A stretch of 64,000 bases of DNA from Calendula officinalis (GCA_963853835.1 OY970822.1:49564404-49628403), one strand, 5' to 3'. Positions 11,314 to 23,861 are shown, counted from the first letter of the stretch. The notes: a model not told the origin generated them from the letters alone. Program-made: numbers and translations.

Positions 11314-11418
11314 CTTTTTTTGAGCAAAAGTTGAGAATTCTAGAAATGGAAATAATTTGGCTGAATTTTCTAAAAGCTATTTAGGGAAAGGTCCTAAATG
11401 CTTTATAAGTAGTAAAGA

Positions 11419-12691
11419 TAACATAACACTAATTTAAATATTTCATAACTACATTTGAGTGTTATATAGTGCATAAACTTTTTGAAGCCATTCATAGTGC
11501 ATAAAGCAACATTCTTTAATATTAATCTAGTGCATTGCTTATTATATATGTTTGTAGTGCATGGGACATGTCATTAAACACATACATTTATTATTTGTTA
11601 TTTAGAATTATAAATGTATAGTTGATGGAGATTTAATGCTATTGGAGGCAGATACAGATTATAGCTTTATTACCCGTTTCCGATACGACTATCCAATCAA
11701 ACCCATTCGCCCGATCTAATCGTCGGGTTTTAAAATATTGTTGCTAACCTACAAACTTAGATACTAAATTCATACGTATAAAGTTGTTTGTTTTGTGTTA
11801 GATTAACTAGTGGCCCGCTCTACCAAACTTGCAAGGGTGATTGATACATTTGAATAGGATAAGGATAAGGAGATACTTATGAATATAGTATGATACAAAA
11901 ACCATTTTCATTATGATTTATATACCACATAAGTTACTTCACTCACCATAGTATATAAAAATTAAAACAGGCAATACAAACATATCACAATATAAGTTGT
12001 GGTAGAGGAAGTAATTTATATGGTACAAAAATCATTTCCCTTTAAAATATTGCCACCTTGTCAAATCACAAAATTTCTCACCCACCACTTTTAAGATTAT
12101 TTTAAAGGAAATAGTATTGGTGTCTATTATTTATATATACTCATTTGATCAAAACAAATGTTAAAATCAATAGATGATAAATAAGAAAAAAGAATTAGTA
12201 TATTACATATGTCATTTTGTAATAAGTAAAAACATAAAGTGGAGACAAATAATAAACGTCACTACAATTTCTCATATTTTAAAGTGCTTATCTTTTATGA
12301 ATACACTTTAAACTAACTATAATACTTAGTATTACATATTTTTTACACCATACACTTTTGTCTTTTGTTGATTATCATTGTACTTAAAACTAGTAATCTA
12401 CTTTAAAAATAGATAGACAAACACTTAAATAACACAAGTATTACCAAACTTAACAATAGTTTAGTCCAATCCATTTGAATGTAAATGAGTTTTGGTTCAT
12501 TGACTATGAACAAAGAATCCAATATTGAAGAGTAGATGTAAGGGTAAAGTTGTCAAACATCTCTTCTAATCGACAGAAAAAACCCAAAACAAATGGTAAA
12601 TCACACTTTTGCCACTAAAACAGAAAACTATCCAAAAAAACAGGAGCATAAACAAGTATGAATTCCTCCACTAAATACAGAGCTTTACTCT
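11419..12691. other. AT-rich intergenic DNA with a degenerate Helitron-like end
   Basis: CTAG at 11817-11820 followed by GGCCCGC looks like a Helitron 3' terminus on the minus strand, but the hairpin is lost. The rest up to the phosphogluconolactonase 3' end is AT-rich with nothing else recognisable. Confidence 0.35.
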
Positions 12692-14284
12692 CTACTTAGA
12701 AAACTGAGAAAAGCCCTTAAGCTTTGAAGCAGCTTGATTATCCAAAAACCAAACCAATTTCCCAACAGTCGGTTCAATCATCCTAGCTGGCAAAACCGGG
12801 CACTCGGGCGCCACATCATCAATCGCCAGCCGGGCAGCTTCCGCTTTCCCGCCACCTGTCACAACCACTGCCACATTGGCAGCCGAATTGATCACGGGCA
12901 GCGTGAAGGTGATTCTTTCGGGCGGGGGTTTAGGTGAAGTGGTGATGAATGTGACCCATTCGTTTTTCTCTTCGAGAACCGGATGATTTGGGAATAAAGA
13001 TGCCACGTGGCCATCTGGGCCCATTCCTAACAGGATTAGGTCAAACTTCGGGCAGTCGCTGATGTCAGAAACGTTGACCACACGGGTTCTGACCAGCTGT
13101 CTGATTACAAACTCGTATTCATTTGCAGCTTCTTCTGCAGTTAGAGAATCGTTGATTGAATGTACATGGCTCGGAACAATAGGTAACTGTAAATGGAATT
13201 TTGGGTAGTTAGTACATTACACAAAATGGGTCGGGTCAAATCGGGTAACTTCACACCGGTCGGGTTGACCCGGATTATATTTAACCAATAAGGGGCTAGG
13301 CCAGACGGGTTTGGGTAGAGGGTAAAACATGATTGACTTTACCCGTTTGATCTGTTAGAGATAATACATAACCCAAATGCGTTCATTTATAAGTAAATGT
13401 GTCAAAATTACCACATATGTCATAAAGTCAAGGTGGCCCACCAAGTGTATACAAAAAGCCGAACAAACTACAAATGGAAAACGGAACCAATAGACCCTTT
13501 AACTTGTTGGCATCAAGCTAATATTATAAATTAAAAAAATGGGGAATTTGTTTGTCCCACTACAATACTAATTAAACAATCAAAGTGATAATCAATAATG
13601 TGGGTAACAGCTGGAAATTTGTGATTAATGTCTTAGAAACAAGAAATGGATAAGGCAAATAAAAAAGATTAGGGCTCTCCTTAATCATGCCAAAAATGGC
13701 ACTAAACATATTATGTTTCTACCCTTTATTATGCAAAATTACAAAAATTAACAAACTTTATAAAATAATTTTGCTTTTTTTATAAGAGATGATTATTTGG
13801 TTCAAATATGTGAGATCATTTTAGGAGCCCTTACCACTTATAAATATAATGTGACAAAAAGCTAAAATTACCTTAGACAAAAGATGATCTTTAGCAAGCT
13901 TATAGTTGCTATCAACATGATTTTTCGCAACCACACGTTCATCTGCCCAAAATATATACCATTTTGACCAATCTACAGTCTTGTTATAAGGAGCTCCACA
14001 TAAATTCCTGTTTAAACTCAAATCATTCAATACAAAACCCAAAATTAAAGTTTTAAATATATAAAACATGGGAAAATGATCAAAAACAATAAAGTTGTAA
14101 AAATTTTGTACCTCATTAAATTAATGAGTGAACCACCAGATAAAGCAATGGAGAAAACACCACGTTCTTTAACGGATAATTCCGATAATTCGGCTATGTA
14201 ATCAGCCAAATCTGTGCTAAGTTCATCCAAATTTTCATGAATTCTAACTTCTCCTCTGTTTTTGTTTGATTCCAAAAGAGCCAT
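12692..14284 (-). CDS. PGL: 6-phosphogluconolactonase
   Basis: Three exons on the minus strand: 14284-14112, 14007-13872 and 13186-12692 (including the stop), with GT..AG introns and consistent phases, 267 residues. The enzyme hydrolyses 6-phosphoglucono-1,5-lactone to 6-phosphogluconate, the second step of the oxidative pentose phosphate pathway. Visible family motifs are ALSGGSL (47-53), FWADERVV (77-84) and LGMGPDGHVASLFPNHP (156-172), with the conserved His163. There is no N-terminal transit peptide and no C-terminal SKL at the very end (SKL occurs 11 residues inside), so a cytosolic form is likely. Intron 2 (685 bases) contains a gggtcaa-word tract. A complete and probably functional gene. 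Confidence 0.95.
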
Positions 14285-14697
14285 CTTTTATAAACCTCGA
14301 TAATTTCTAAAAGATCATCACAACAATAAATATATTTAATTTTCTTATACTCAAACGATTAATAATAGTTAAACACACAATACCCACTTATGCAATGTGA
14401 AAGTTTTGAAAATTCATTGAATATATTATTTTATTAATATAAAAAGTAGAACAAGAGAATACTAAGAACATGCTAAAACATACACAGTCAATGGAATCAG
14501 AATCAAGAAAATACTAAGAACATGCTAATTTTTTGATTCCATGAACCAAATAAATCAAGGAAAATACTAATAACCAAATAAATAATTAACTTATTAAGCT
14601 AAAAATAAAAATTATATATACTGCATTACAAACAAAACCCAGATCACATACAAAATAACTAAACAAAATTATACATTCTTAATTTGTGTGAGCGTGT

Positions 14698-14698
14698 T

Positions 14699-14739
<41 letters not shown>
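14698..14739. repeat. (TG)n(AG)n microsatellite in the PGL leader
   Basis: About nine TG units run directly into about twelve AG units. On the gene strand this is a CT/CA-rich tract roughly 415-455 bases before the PGL start codon, the sort of pyrimidine patch often found in plant 5' leaders. Confidence 0.85.
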
Positions 14740-14816
14740 AGCGTACATATAAGAAGAAAACGGGATGCGTGGCAAATGAAGAAGAAACTGATTAAAGGTG
14801 GAAGATGGGTATGAAT

Positions 14817-14831
14817 AAATATATATAAAGT
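14817..14831 (-). promoter_or_regulatory. Possible TATA box of PGL
   Basis: On the minus strand CTTTATATATATTTA lies about 80 bases upstream of the CT-rich tract and 540 bases upstream of the PGL ATG. In AT-rich DNA such a motif is weak evidence. Confidence 0.35.
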
Positions 14832-14884
14832 ATGATTTATAATATTTTTTTCACACTTGTTACACACACTAAAACACACAGTGA

Positions 14885-15360
14885 CGATAGATGCAAACTA
14901 TTGACTCTGATCTTGATGCTACATTTTTTACAGATTGTATTATTAATTGATTAAATTAAATTATACGGAGTAATAAAGATGTCGTAGCTTGGAATAATTG
15001 GGACCAATAAAAACAAAAAAAATGTATGAAAGGGTGTTTGTTTTATCTTATTTTGAGGTTTATTAACTTATTTCTTTATTTGTCTTCAAATAAGTTTAAT
15101 AGGTGCATTTTAATTTAAGAATGAATGCAATGTAGTGGCGAGTATCTCATAATTATATTTACGGTAACGATAGAGATGTTGGTAGTGGCAATAACGTTGG
15201 TGGTGGGTGGTGGTGTATGGTGATAGTGAATGATGGCGGTGGTGGTGATGGATGGTATTGTGAGTAGTGATAGTTGTAGTGGAAAATGATCAATAAAACA
15301 ATATGAGTTGAGGGATTACTAAATAAAATATGGTAAATAAGTAATTGTAGTCAAGTAATC
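14885..15360. other. Intergenic DNA with ggtggt-rich low-complexity stretch
   Basis: No gene seen. Bases 15180-15290 are a GTGGTGG/GATGGTG low-complexity stretch on the plus strand. Confidence 0.5.
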
Positions 15361-15367
15361 AACATTT

Positions 15368-15435
15368 GTTAGAATAGCTTAGTTGGTTAGAACACATTTC
15401 TAATAACATGAAGGTCAAAAGTTCGAGTCCAGAGG
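15368..15435 (+). repeat. tRNA-derived SINE-like segment
   Basis: ATAGCTTAGTTGGTTAGAAC (A-box) and GGTCAAAAGTTCGAGTCC (B-box) are spaced as in a tRNA. The cloverleaf is not complete, and unrelated sequence follows, as in SINEs. The 3' end of the element is not defined. Confidence 0.5.
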
Positions 15436-15984
15436 ATATCTAGTGTCCCGAAATAACTAGTGTGCCGACTGAAACTCATTTGGAAAGGTCTAAAATACAT
15501 TATATATAGTAAGAATAAAATATGGCTTATTAGCTTATCTCCACACATTTTTATGCTCTATATTCGTGGCTTATTAACTTATTTGTCTTTTTATTATACT
15601 TTTTATTTTTAATTAATTTATCATCTTATAAGCTTATTAACTTATCTAACACTTACAAATTAGTGATAAACCCTAAGCTAAAATAAACACCCTGAAATGA
15701 AAGTATAAAGCTGGTAGATATGGGCCTCTCCACATCGTAGAGAGGTTGAGCTGGATGTCCGCCACGTCGTGGAAGCCAAAAAAACACCCCCACGTCGTGG
15801 GTTGGATGTGACCACTTGATCACACGGTGAAGGGTTCGAATGTGACCGTTAACGAGGTGATTTATATATATAAAAAAATATTTCCTACTTTTTTTTAATT
15901 CTCTATAAATATACCTAACTATGTTAACAACACAACATTCAATCTCCTAATTATCTTCATTAAAAAAAAAAAGACACTATCCTC

Positions 15985-16345
15985 ATCCGATAATGATGTT
16001 ATGTTTATTAACATGATGTATGGCGACTACATGGAGGAACTAGAAGATGATGATGATGCCACTATACAAACTACAACCGCGAAGATGAACAGAAATCTTG
16101 GAGTTGGGCACGAAAAGTTTGACTGAGATTATGTTAGGCTATTATCTTACTGATGGAATATATTATCGTTATGCCACAATCGTAAAGGCGTTCCGACGTC
16201 CATCAGAGGCAAGAGAACATTTACTTTCACAAAAAATAATAATAGACACTTAAAGATGTGGAACGTGCTTTTGGGGTAGGTTCTAAAGGCAAAGTGACAC
16301 ATTGTGTGAAAACGAGGCATGTGACGTTAGTTAACAACCCAATTT
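15985..16345 (+). pseudogene. Broken PIF/Harbinger-type transposase fragment
   Basis: Two conserved blocks of the plant HARBI1/ALP1-like nuclease family are readable in different frames. YYLTDGIYYRYATIVKAF begins about 16141, and KDVERAFGVG lies about 16254-16283. They are separated by stops and frameshifts. An acidic region (about 16020-16070) precedes them. The flanks (15720-15800) carry CCACGTCGTGG dyads that may belong to the same element. Too short and broken to be active. Confidence 0.6.
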
Positions 16346-16559
16346 AGAAGGAATGATAAAATTGTGGGAAATTGAAGAGCACAAGGGAAAAAATGAAACT
16401 GAAAGTTCAGGGACAAAATCCGATAATTTGGAATACCACATAGACAATTTCTATGATTTACTCATAATTGTTTCTTGGGGATTAGAAGGGGTGATTGCTT
16501 TGACAAACTCCTATTTCCTTCTTCCTCTTACCGCTAAAAAAATAATAATAATTCACTGA

Positions 16560-17190
16560 TTCTATTTCTTCATATTAACAAATTATTTTTCCACATAATA
16601 CAATCACATTTGTAGGTACATTAATAATCTTATCAAGTAACCATATCTAATTAACACTGATTTTTAACGTAATGTTACTCATTGCTAAACAAAAAAATAT
16701 TTTGTAAATCAAAAAGTTAATCATCACCAAACCAAATATTTAAAATCGACCTCTTGTTATAAATAACGAATCTTATTAAAATTAAGATGCGATGTAGACA
16801 TTAAAATGAATGAATATAATTTAAAACTAAATATGACTTTTAATCAATCATTGCATTTCGAACTTTTGTCAAAAATATGTAACATTTTTAGATGAAGAAA
16901 TCGTATTCCCTATTTATGTAGCCAGCTACCTTATTATTATTAATTTTTACATTAATATAATAATATACATTATAAATATAGATACAATATAGCTTTGATT
17001 TAATAAAAAGGAAACTAACACTTGTGGGTCGTCAAATAAAAACTAACATAGCGATTCATGTCAAATTAATATAAGAGTTATATTTATATAATATTTATAT
17101 TAAAAAAATATAATGACAACTTTAAAGACTATTAATAAGACATCAAAATACACATCTAAATTTGTTATAAGCTATGAACATTGCTCAACT
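16560..17190. other. AT-rich DNA, nothing recognised
   Basis: No open frame, transposon end or repeat of note is seen. Confidence 0.5.
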
Positions 17191-17193
17191 TTA

Positions 17194-17384
17194 AGGAAAA
17201 TGCTAACCATTGCCGCAATGTTTAAGAAAATTTTATTGGCTTTAAATCAATGTACATTAACTAATAAAAAACCACCCCCATGCATTTTAATAACCACATT
17301 TGATTAGTTATGCATCATTAATTGTACAAAAACCACTTTATCCATTCTTAACCATTGCCCTAAGGGCTATGGTTAGCAAATCCC
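17194..17384. mobile_element. Short MITE with imperfect ~40-base TIRs
   Basis: The left end GGAAAATGCTAACCATTGCC and the complement of the right end (GGGATTTGCTAACCATAGCC) match over about 40 bases. A second inner stretch CAATG(G)TTAAGAA also matches. TTA/TAA-like flanks suggest PIF/Harbinger, but the exact borders are uncertain. Confidence 0.55.
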
Positions 17385-17697
17385 TAATTATAATTATAAT
17401 TTTAATTTTTTATGATTGTAGTCGGAATGTTTCACCCTTTGGTTACCTTCTTTTTTTTTTTTCTTTTTAACAATTGGTTATAACTAAATTGCAAATTTGC
17501 AATAGTTACATTTTAACTTTCTTTCTTTTAATTTGTTTGAAAATTTTGTTCAAAAATTGTAATGTGCATATTAGTAATATAACATTTATCAATTCTATTT
17601 TACAACTCAAATTATTAATATTATTCAAATTATTAATATTATGCTTTTATGGTTGTAGCAGTAGTAATAAACATTCTTTTGTCTTTATATGAAAATC

Positions 17698-17722
17698 ATC
17701 CGCGTGGGATAAAACTTACTAG
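17698..17722 (+). other. Helitron 3' terminus
   Basis: The hairpin ATCC-GCGTG-GGAT is followed after eight bases by CTAG and then T. This is the Helitron 3' end structure on the plus strand. I could not identify its 5' end upstream. Confidence 0.55.
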
Positions 17723-18283
17723 TTTGGAACATTTAATAATATATTAATTTTAGGTGATGATTTTTACACCACACATTTCATTTTTAATGCACCATAATAA
17801 TTCATTTTATATATTTATACAACCTGCAATATTCGTACATTATGGTATAAAAATAAAAGATATGATATATAAATTAATTTTCAATAATTTTACCCCTTGA
17901 ATTGAATATTTGATCCATATGCCAATGGAAAGGTGACTTGCAAGCTTCAACCAGTTTTTTTTTATAAGGTGATGCCACTATTTCACTTTACTTTAACCAT
18001 TTCTCACTCTATTTCACGAAATTAAAATATACTTCCTTAGCCAATAAATAATATGCAACTTTACCTTTTAAATAAAATATTCAATTGTTTATTATTTTAC
18101 TCTGTTGGTTGTCACCTTAAAACCATCTATTTGAGTTTCCAAGGCAAAACTAGTCATATTTTATTTAAATTGATAGTATTTTACTAGCATTGGGAAGGAT
18201 TTATAGTCTTACAATTTGTAAAGCTTAGATAAAAAAATTCATAGAATACGTATTTGCCATGATGATAAAAAAAAAACATACTA

Positions 18284-19625
18284 CTTTCCTATCACAACAA
18301 TTAATATACTTTTCATTTTTAATATTTTTAAAATAAGTGATATATTTTAAAATTATCCTATTTAATAAAATAAGTGGAACTTATTATCTACTAAGAGTAA
18401 ATTACACGGAAGGTCCATGTGGTATACCACAAATTACAACTTAAGTATTTAAACTTCGTTTATTACACTGGACATCCCTGGTGTATACAATTCGTTATAC
18501 CCAGGGTCCCTGCTGTTCTTAATTTTTTTTATATGACCAAAGTACCCTTTTAGCATTTTGTAATAAAGTGAATATAAAGGACTGTGAATGTAATAAGTGA
18601 TCAACCACAGGGACCATCTGTGAAATTTTAATCTAATAATTATTTTATTTTATTTTCTTCTCTTTTATCCATATTATTTCACCATATTCAGACTCACCAC
18701 TCATCTCTCTCTTTGAACTCAAATCTCAATCAATAGCCATTATTATCACTCCATCTAACTCCCTGAAAAGTCGATTCATCCTTAACCCCTACCTTCAGTT
18801 GCCTTTTCCAGTTGTTCTGCCGCTAAGGACGTTCCATTGACATGCTTGTGCAAAACACCAACTCCTCTAGTGACTTGCATTAGTTGTCTTAATTAATTCA
18901 GGTCGATAGAACGTCACCGACGGTGGAACTCTGGAGAAGGCAACCAGAAGTAGGATTTGGGAATGGATCAAACTTTCAGGGGGTTTAGTGGCGCGACAAC
19001 AATTGTTATTGATTGAGGTTTGAATTGAAAGAGATTAATGTGGGTGGTGATTCTGAATATGGATTAAAGATCGACAATGGTTATTGATTGATGTTTGAAT
19101 TCAAAGAGACTGCGGTTGGTTGTGAGTCTAAATACAGTGAAAAAATAAGGATTATTGAGAAAAAAAGAGAGAAAAAATTCAGTTAATATAGTAAAATTTC
19201 ACCGATGGTCTCTGCGGTTTATCATTTATTACATTCACAGTCATTCATATTCAGTTTATTACAAATTGCTAAAGGGTATTTTGGTTATTTAATAAGGGCA
19301 ACATGCACCTTAGGTGTAACGAAGTGTATACACCAGCAACGTCCATTGTAATAAACGAAGTTCAAGGACTGAAGTTGTAATTAGTGGTATACCACGGGGA
19401 CCTTCCGTGTAATTTACTCATCTACTAACTATCAACTTTAACATTGTGAAATGACTTTTTAACTTTATTTTTAGTTTTAAACAACATTAGCATCATTTTA
19501 TTCAAAATAAGTGACATTTATTCTCTACTAACTATTGACTTTGATCCATCTTAATCCTCGTTATAATTTTTTAATTCAAAAATTATAAAACCCACAGTGT
19601 ATCAGTTATTGTGATTTGAAGATAG
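18284..19625. mobile_element. Stowaway-type element split by a nested insertion
   Basis: The outer halves (18284-18394 and 19421-19625) match the interior of the better-preserved element at 34687-35000 (CAAAATAAGTGACA.. and GTATCA(G/C)TTATTGTGAT..). They end near CTTTCCTATCA and TTTGAAGATAG next to TA. The Mutator-type element 18395-19420 interrupts it. Confidence 0.6.
18395..19420. mobile_element. Mutator-type non-autonomous element (1,026 bp)
   Basis: About 70-base inverted termini begin GAGTAAATTACACGGAAGG and end with the complement. Both sides carry the 9-base duplication ATCTACTAA, the length expected for Mutator-like elements. No transposase is inside. The interior at 18770-19090 is mixed sequence that I do not recognise. 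Confidence 0.8.
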
Positions 19626-19837
19626 TATAAGTAAAAGGAACTAGAAATATTTAAAATTGTAGTACCAATCTGACTAATATATAACATATATGTTAAAACA
19701 AAAAAAGGTTATTTATGATATTAATTAATATTAATACATTTACCAAAAGGATGAATAGTAACTCCATCCTATTGGTCCAACACATATATTTTTGTGTGTT
19801 TAATATTTAAATTCAACTGATTGGTTTTAGATTATTC

Positions 19838-19915
19838 TTTCTAGCACAAGTGGATAAGGCCTTGGACAATTAAACGGAAGGTCCCAATCTCAAACCTCTT
19901 TCGCTACATTTTTTC
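19838..19915 (+). repeat. tRNA-derived SINE-like segment
   Basis: TCTAGCACAAGTGGATAAGG (A-box-like) and GAAGGTCCCAATCTCAAACC (B-box-like) have tRNA spacing. They are followed by a T-rich tail. Similar to plant SINE heads. Confidence 0.5.
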
Positions 19916-20244
19916 TTTTCTTTATTTGGCTAGCCCTTCATTCTTCTTCTGTTTTCTTTTTGTTATGAAATCAAAACATATAATAAACTGAAAAAATATC
20001 CTCCAGAATAGTAATTATATATAATACATTTATGAACTAGGTAAATAGTGTCAAACATTTACTCAATTGTTTTAATTTTTAGCTGTTAATGTTGACTTTC
20101 TTTTTATTCATTTTAGCCTTTCAACGTTTTTGACATTTTTGTATTGAATACTTAGAGCAAAAGGTGCGGTTTGATGTTTTAACACACCTCAAAATTAGTC
20201 TCTCTCGTTTAACATCTCTACATTCATTTGCGACTCACAAAAAT

Positions 20245-21899
20245 TCCAACGACCCAAAAATTGTAAATAAATAAATTGTACAAAAATATGATAAATATGG
20301 ATAAATCATATAAAACACGTGGAAATTGGTTTCGTGTCATTTGGACACTATTTGATATGGTTAAGGTCGAAACCAGGACGAGTTTAGAACCGAAAAATTG
20401 CAGCATGCCTGAACCAGAGAGTTCGCACCACGAACTCTGGTTCCCGATCGTGAACTTCGAATAGAGACTTTGGGAATTTGGAGATCGGAGTTCACGAGCA
20501 GTTCACGAACGCGAAAAGTTCAAGACGCGCGTAGTTCGCGCCGCGAACTCGAGATCACGATCGTGATCTTTTCCGACACCAGCATGAGATTATCTCATTT
20601 ATTACTATCACAAACCCTACTTTTCTCCTCTCAACTTGTGTGGACGATTTCTGAGTGAAAAGAGGCGATTGGAGCATAATCTTCACTAGATCTTGAGGAT
20701 TCTTACTCCTAGTTGAAGATCAAAGGTAAATCTTCATCTCTTTTGGGTTTTAAACCATAGATTCAAGTAGGGAAAGCTTTAATCTCAAACCCTAGTTTTG
20801 GGTTTGTCCTTTAATGGTTAAATGGAAGTTGTATAACTTAGATCTATGGTATTTTAACAAGGAAATGTGTTCGTAATATAGATCTATGAAAATGTGAAGG
20901 TTTATGGATTTAGTGTTTGGTAACTTGGGGAAAACTGATGCTAGTAGTTAACTAGCCATGAAATATATGGTTATTATCGATGATTGATGTAAACCATTGC
21001 ATTGGTTTTGGTATTAGGTCATTTGGTGGAAGAACTTGAGATTCCAAGTCTTGAGAAGTGATAATTGTGTTCAAGGGACACAACTTTGGTTAAGCTTGGC
21101 TAAGGTGAGTACATGTGAACTTTCAAAACTTAGTACATAGTTAGAAAATGTTTTATGTTTAAATGTTTTATTGAGTCTATAAGTAATTTAGTTATTTATG
21201 TGATTTATAATGAATTGCTTATATGATAATGAAATGGTTAATTGATTGAGAAATGATGAAGCTATAAGCTCATAATGATATATGACAGATATTGATGATG
21301 ATGATGTCCCTAGGGTCGTGATAGATCGGAGGCATTCTGGTTATTACGGTACCTTAAGGTTAGCGGTAGATTGAGGCATTCCGATTACCCAACACCTATG
21401 AGTCTCGGTAGATTGGAGGCATTCCGGTTATCGTGGAAATGACGGTCTTGATAGATTGGAGGCATTCCGATTATCTTGACATTGGCCAATGATGAATGAA
21501 ATGAAGTGACCCGAACGGATTTAATAATATTATTTTAACATAAATGATATTATGTGACTAGTTGTTTATTGGGTCTAAAACCCATGTATCTCATGAGGCA
21601 ATTTTGTCTCACGTACTATGTTTGTGTTTTTGCTATTTACTCAGGTTCGGGATCGAAGATATAAGAGGCCCGATTAGAAGATGTCTTGATGAGATTAGCT
21701 TGGTGTTCATAATTAGAGTCCTTATCCTATGGCTAAGATATAATTTGTATCACCAATTTTTGTATACTATGATAATCTCAAACAAGCAACCTTTTCGTTT
21801 TTGTAAAACCCGTATTGACTTTGATACAATGTTTATGTATTTTGGATGAAATGTTATTTAAATATTGTTTTGAATAATGAGGTGTTACAACTTGGTATC
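20245..21899 (+). repeat. 5' LTR of the Ty3 chromovirus
   Basis: The start is decayed (CCAACGACCC where the 3' LTR has TGTAACGACCC), and the end is GGTGTTACA. It contains a dyad-rich module at 20395-20580 built on GTTCGCGCCGCGAAC and ATCACGATCGTGAT. A cluster of four GGAGGCATTCCG hairpin units lies at 21320-21475. Confidence 0.88.
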
Positions 21900-21902
21900 A
21901 GA

Positions 21903-21914
21903 TCTATAGTTTAA
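21903..21914 (+). other. Primer-binding site, initiator tRNA-Met type
   Basis: TGGTATCAGATC begins three bases after the 5' LTR and differs by one base from the standard TGGTATCAGAGC. Confidence 0.85.
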
Positions 21915-22127
21915 GTGAACTAGGTTGAGTTGACCATCCTAGACTTAAACTGAGCTAGTAGGACCGTAGGTTCCATAGGATACTTATAAATTGACTATTG
22001 AGACTTTAAGTGTAGGTTCAATACGGTTGACCTTGAAGGAATAGGTCATGTTTGGTATAGGAACGGTCAATGTTACCGTTACTTTGATGAATTGACTTCT
22101 AAATGATTGATGTCTTATTATAGCAAA

Positions 22128-23802
22128 ATGGTGAGAACTAGAAGTAGAAGAAGCCCATTTGATCAAGGGCAAGATTCGAACTTCATTGCCGAACCGGTGT
22201 ATGGTCCCCCACCTCGGGATGAAGTAGAAAATTCGGGTGTGGAAAGGAACACCCACACTCCGATAACTGTGGAACATCTCCAAACTATGTTCAACCAAAT
22301 GAGGGATGTCGTGAATGATGATGTGAACTGAATCCTCAATGAACATAGGGCTCGTGAGAGGTGGGAGGAATCTCCACCCCGCACAAAAAGCAAGTCAAGT
22401 AGTGTTGCTCAAGCCGAAAGGTCTTCGACGGAAGAAGAGGAAAGTGACCCCGAGCCGAGGGAAAGGAAGGGGTGCACGTACAAGAACTTTGTGGCTTTTA
22501 AGCTCGATAACTACTATGGTAGCTCCAAACCGAAAGTCATGATCCATTGGATCCGTGAGACCGAACAAGTCCTTGAAGCTAGTAAATGCAAGGAAGGTGA
22601 TATGGTGATATATGCTTCCCGATTGTTGAAAGATGAAGCCCTCGAGTGGTGGGACCCCATGTATGAAACATTGGGAAAGAGGGCGGTGTACAAGATGACT
22701 TGGGAAGAGTTTGTGAAGCGAATGAATGCAAAGTTTTGCCCCGAGAGAAACTTGGAAAAACTTCAAGAAGAGTTTGTTCTCTTGAAGAAAGAAGTATGAG
22801 TATCGATGAGTACACTAAAAAGTTCACGGGATTGATCCCGTTTGTGATCAAGTTGTATCCGGATGAGAGATCCCGGATTGTTCGTTATGCTAATGGACTC
22901 CCGTGGGAGTATGAGTTGTAAGTGAAAAGGGCCACCACACTAGATGAAGCTATTAGTGTGGCGAGGAATGTGGAAGAGGTGGGCCATAGGAAGATCAATG
23001 AGAGGCCAAAGTTTGAAAAGAGGAAGTTCGAGGGGAGCTCGGGCTCGGTGAAGAAGGGAAAGTTCACCCCGACCTTCTCTAAGCAACCAAGTGTGGGCAC
23101 TTGTAAGAAGTGTGGCAAGGACCACAAGGGTGAATGTTTGGCGGATTCAAAAGTTTGTTTTAAGTGTGGGAGGATTGGGCATATGGCGAGGGATTGTCGG
23201 GCCAAGCCGTTGGACGAAATCGAGTGCTACTCGTGCCATGAAAAAGGGCACTATAGTAATTCTTGCCCGAAGAAGGGAAACGAGACGATGGTGTCGACCG
23301 CTCAAAAGAAAGCGGAACCGACAAAGGACAAAGGACGGTCCTTCCAACTTACCGGAGATGAACGCAAGGAGGTCCACGATGTCGTTTCAGGTACCCTACT
23401 CGTAAATTCTATTCCCGCCGGATCTTATTTGACTCGGGTGCAACTTATTAGTCTGTGTCACATGATTTTGTTGTGAATTTGAATGTGCCCTTAGAACTTC
23501 TTGATGAGATTTATGATATAGAAATTGCGGATGGTAAAACCTCCATAGTTCAACATATGTGTCGAAATTGTGAACTAGAAATAGACGGGAAAAAGTTTAA
23601 AGTGAATTTATTGCCTATGGGAATTGCGAGATTTGATATAGTTATTGGTATGGATTGGTTGGGTGATCACCAAGCAAAGATTTTATGTGGGAAAAAGATA
23701 GTCTCGATCAAGACTCCTGATAATGAAAAAGTTTATGTGTATGGCGAGAGACGACATCACTTACCGAGCCTTATGACCGCGTTAAAGCAAGGAAATGTTT
23801 AG
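22128..23802 (+). pseudogene. gag-protease of the Ty3 element, broken
   Basis: Gag starts at the ATG at 22128. It has a capsid-like region (WIRETEQVLEAS, about 22550), a CKKCGKDHKGEC knuckle and two CCHC knuckles (CFKCGRIGHMARDC, CYSCHEKGHYSNSC; 23155-23275). The protease follows, with its DSGAT signature readable near 23430 next to a stop, and VIGMDWLGDHQAKIL near 23645. Breaks seen: stop at 22329, frameshift near 22790, stop at 22919, frameshift near 23420, and a stop at 23800. Confidence 0.88.
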
Positions 23803-23861
23803 CCAAAGGGTGGTCGTCCTTTTTAGCATATGTGTTAGATGGAAGGAAATAAAAGAAGACG

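Larger units (their letters stand above)
8949..11418 (-). mobile_element. Non-autonomous Helitron (2.47 kb), both ends visible
   Basis: On the minus strand the 3' end has the hairpin CCGCATTGCGCGG, then GTACCCTG and CTAG followed by T. The 5' end starts TCTTTACTACTTATAAAGC preceded by A. Insertion between A and T, the CTAG end and the hairpin meet all the structural criteria for a Helitron. No helicase is inside. Contents include a gggtcaa-word tract (9540-10080), a tRNA-like segment (11247-11313), and a GC-richer block at 10975-11075 that may be a captured host fragment I cannot identify. Confidence 0.75.
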
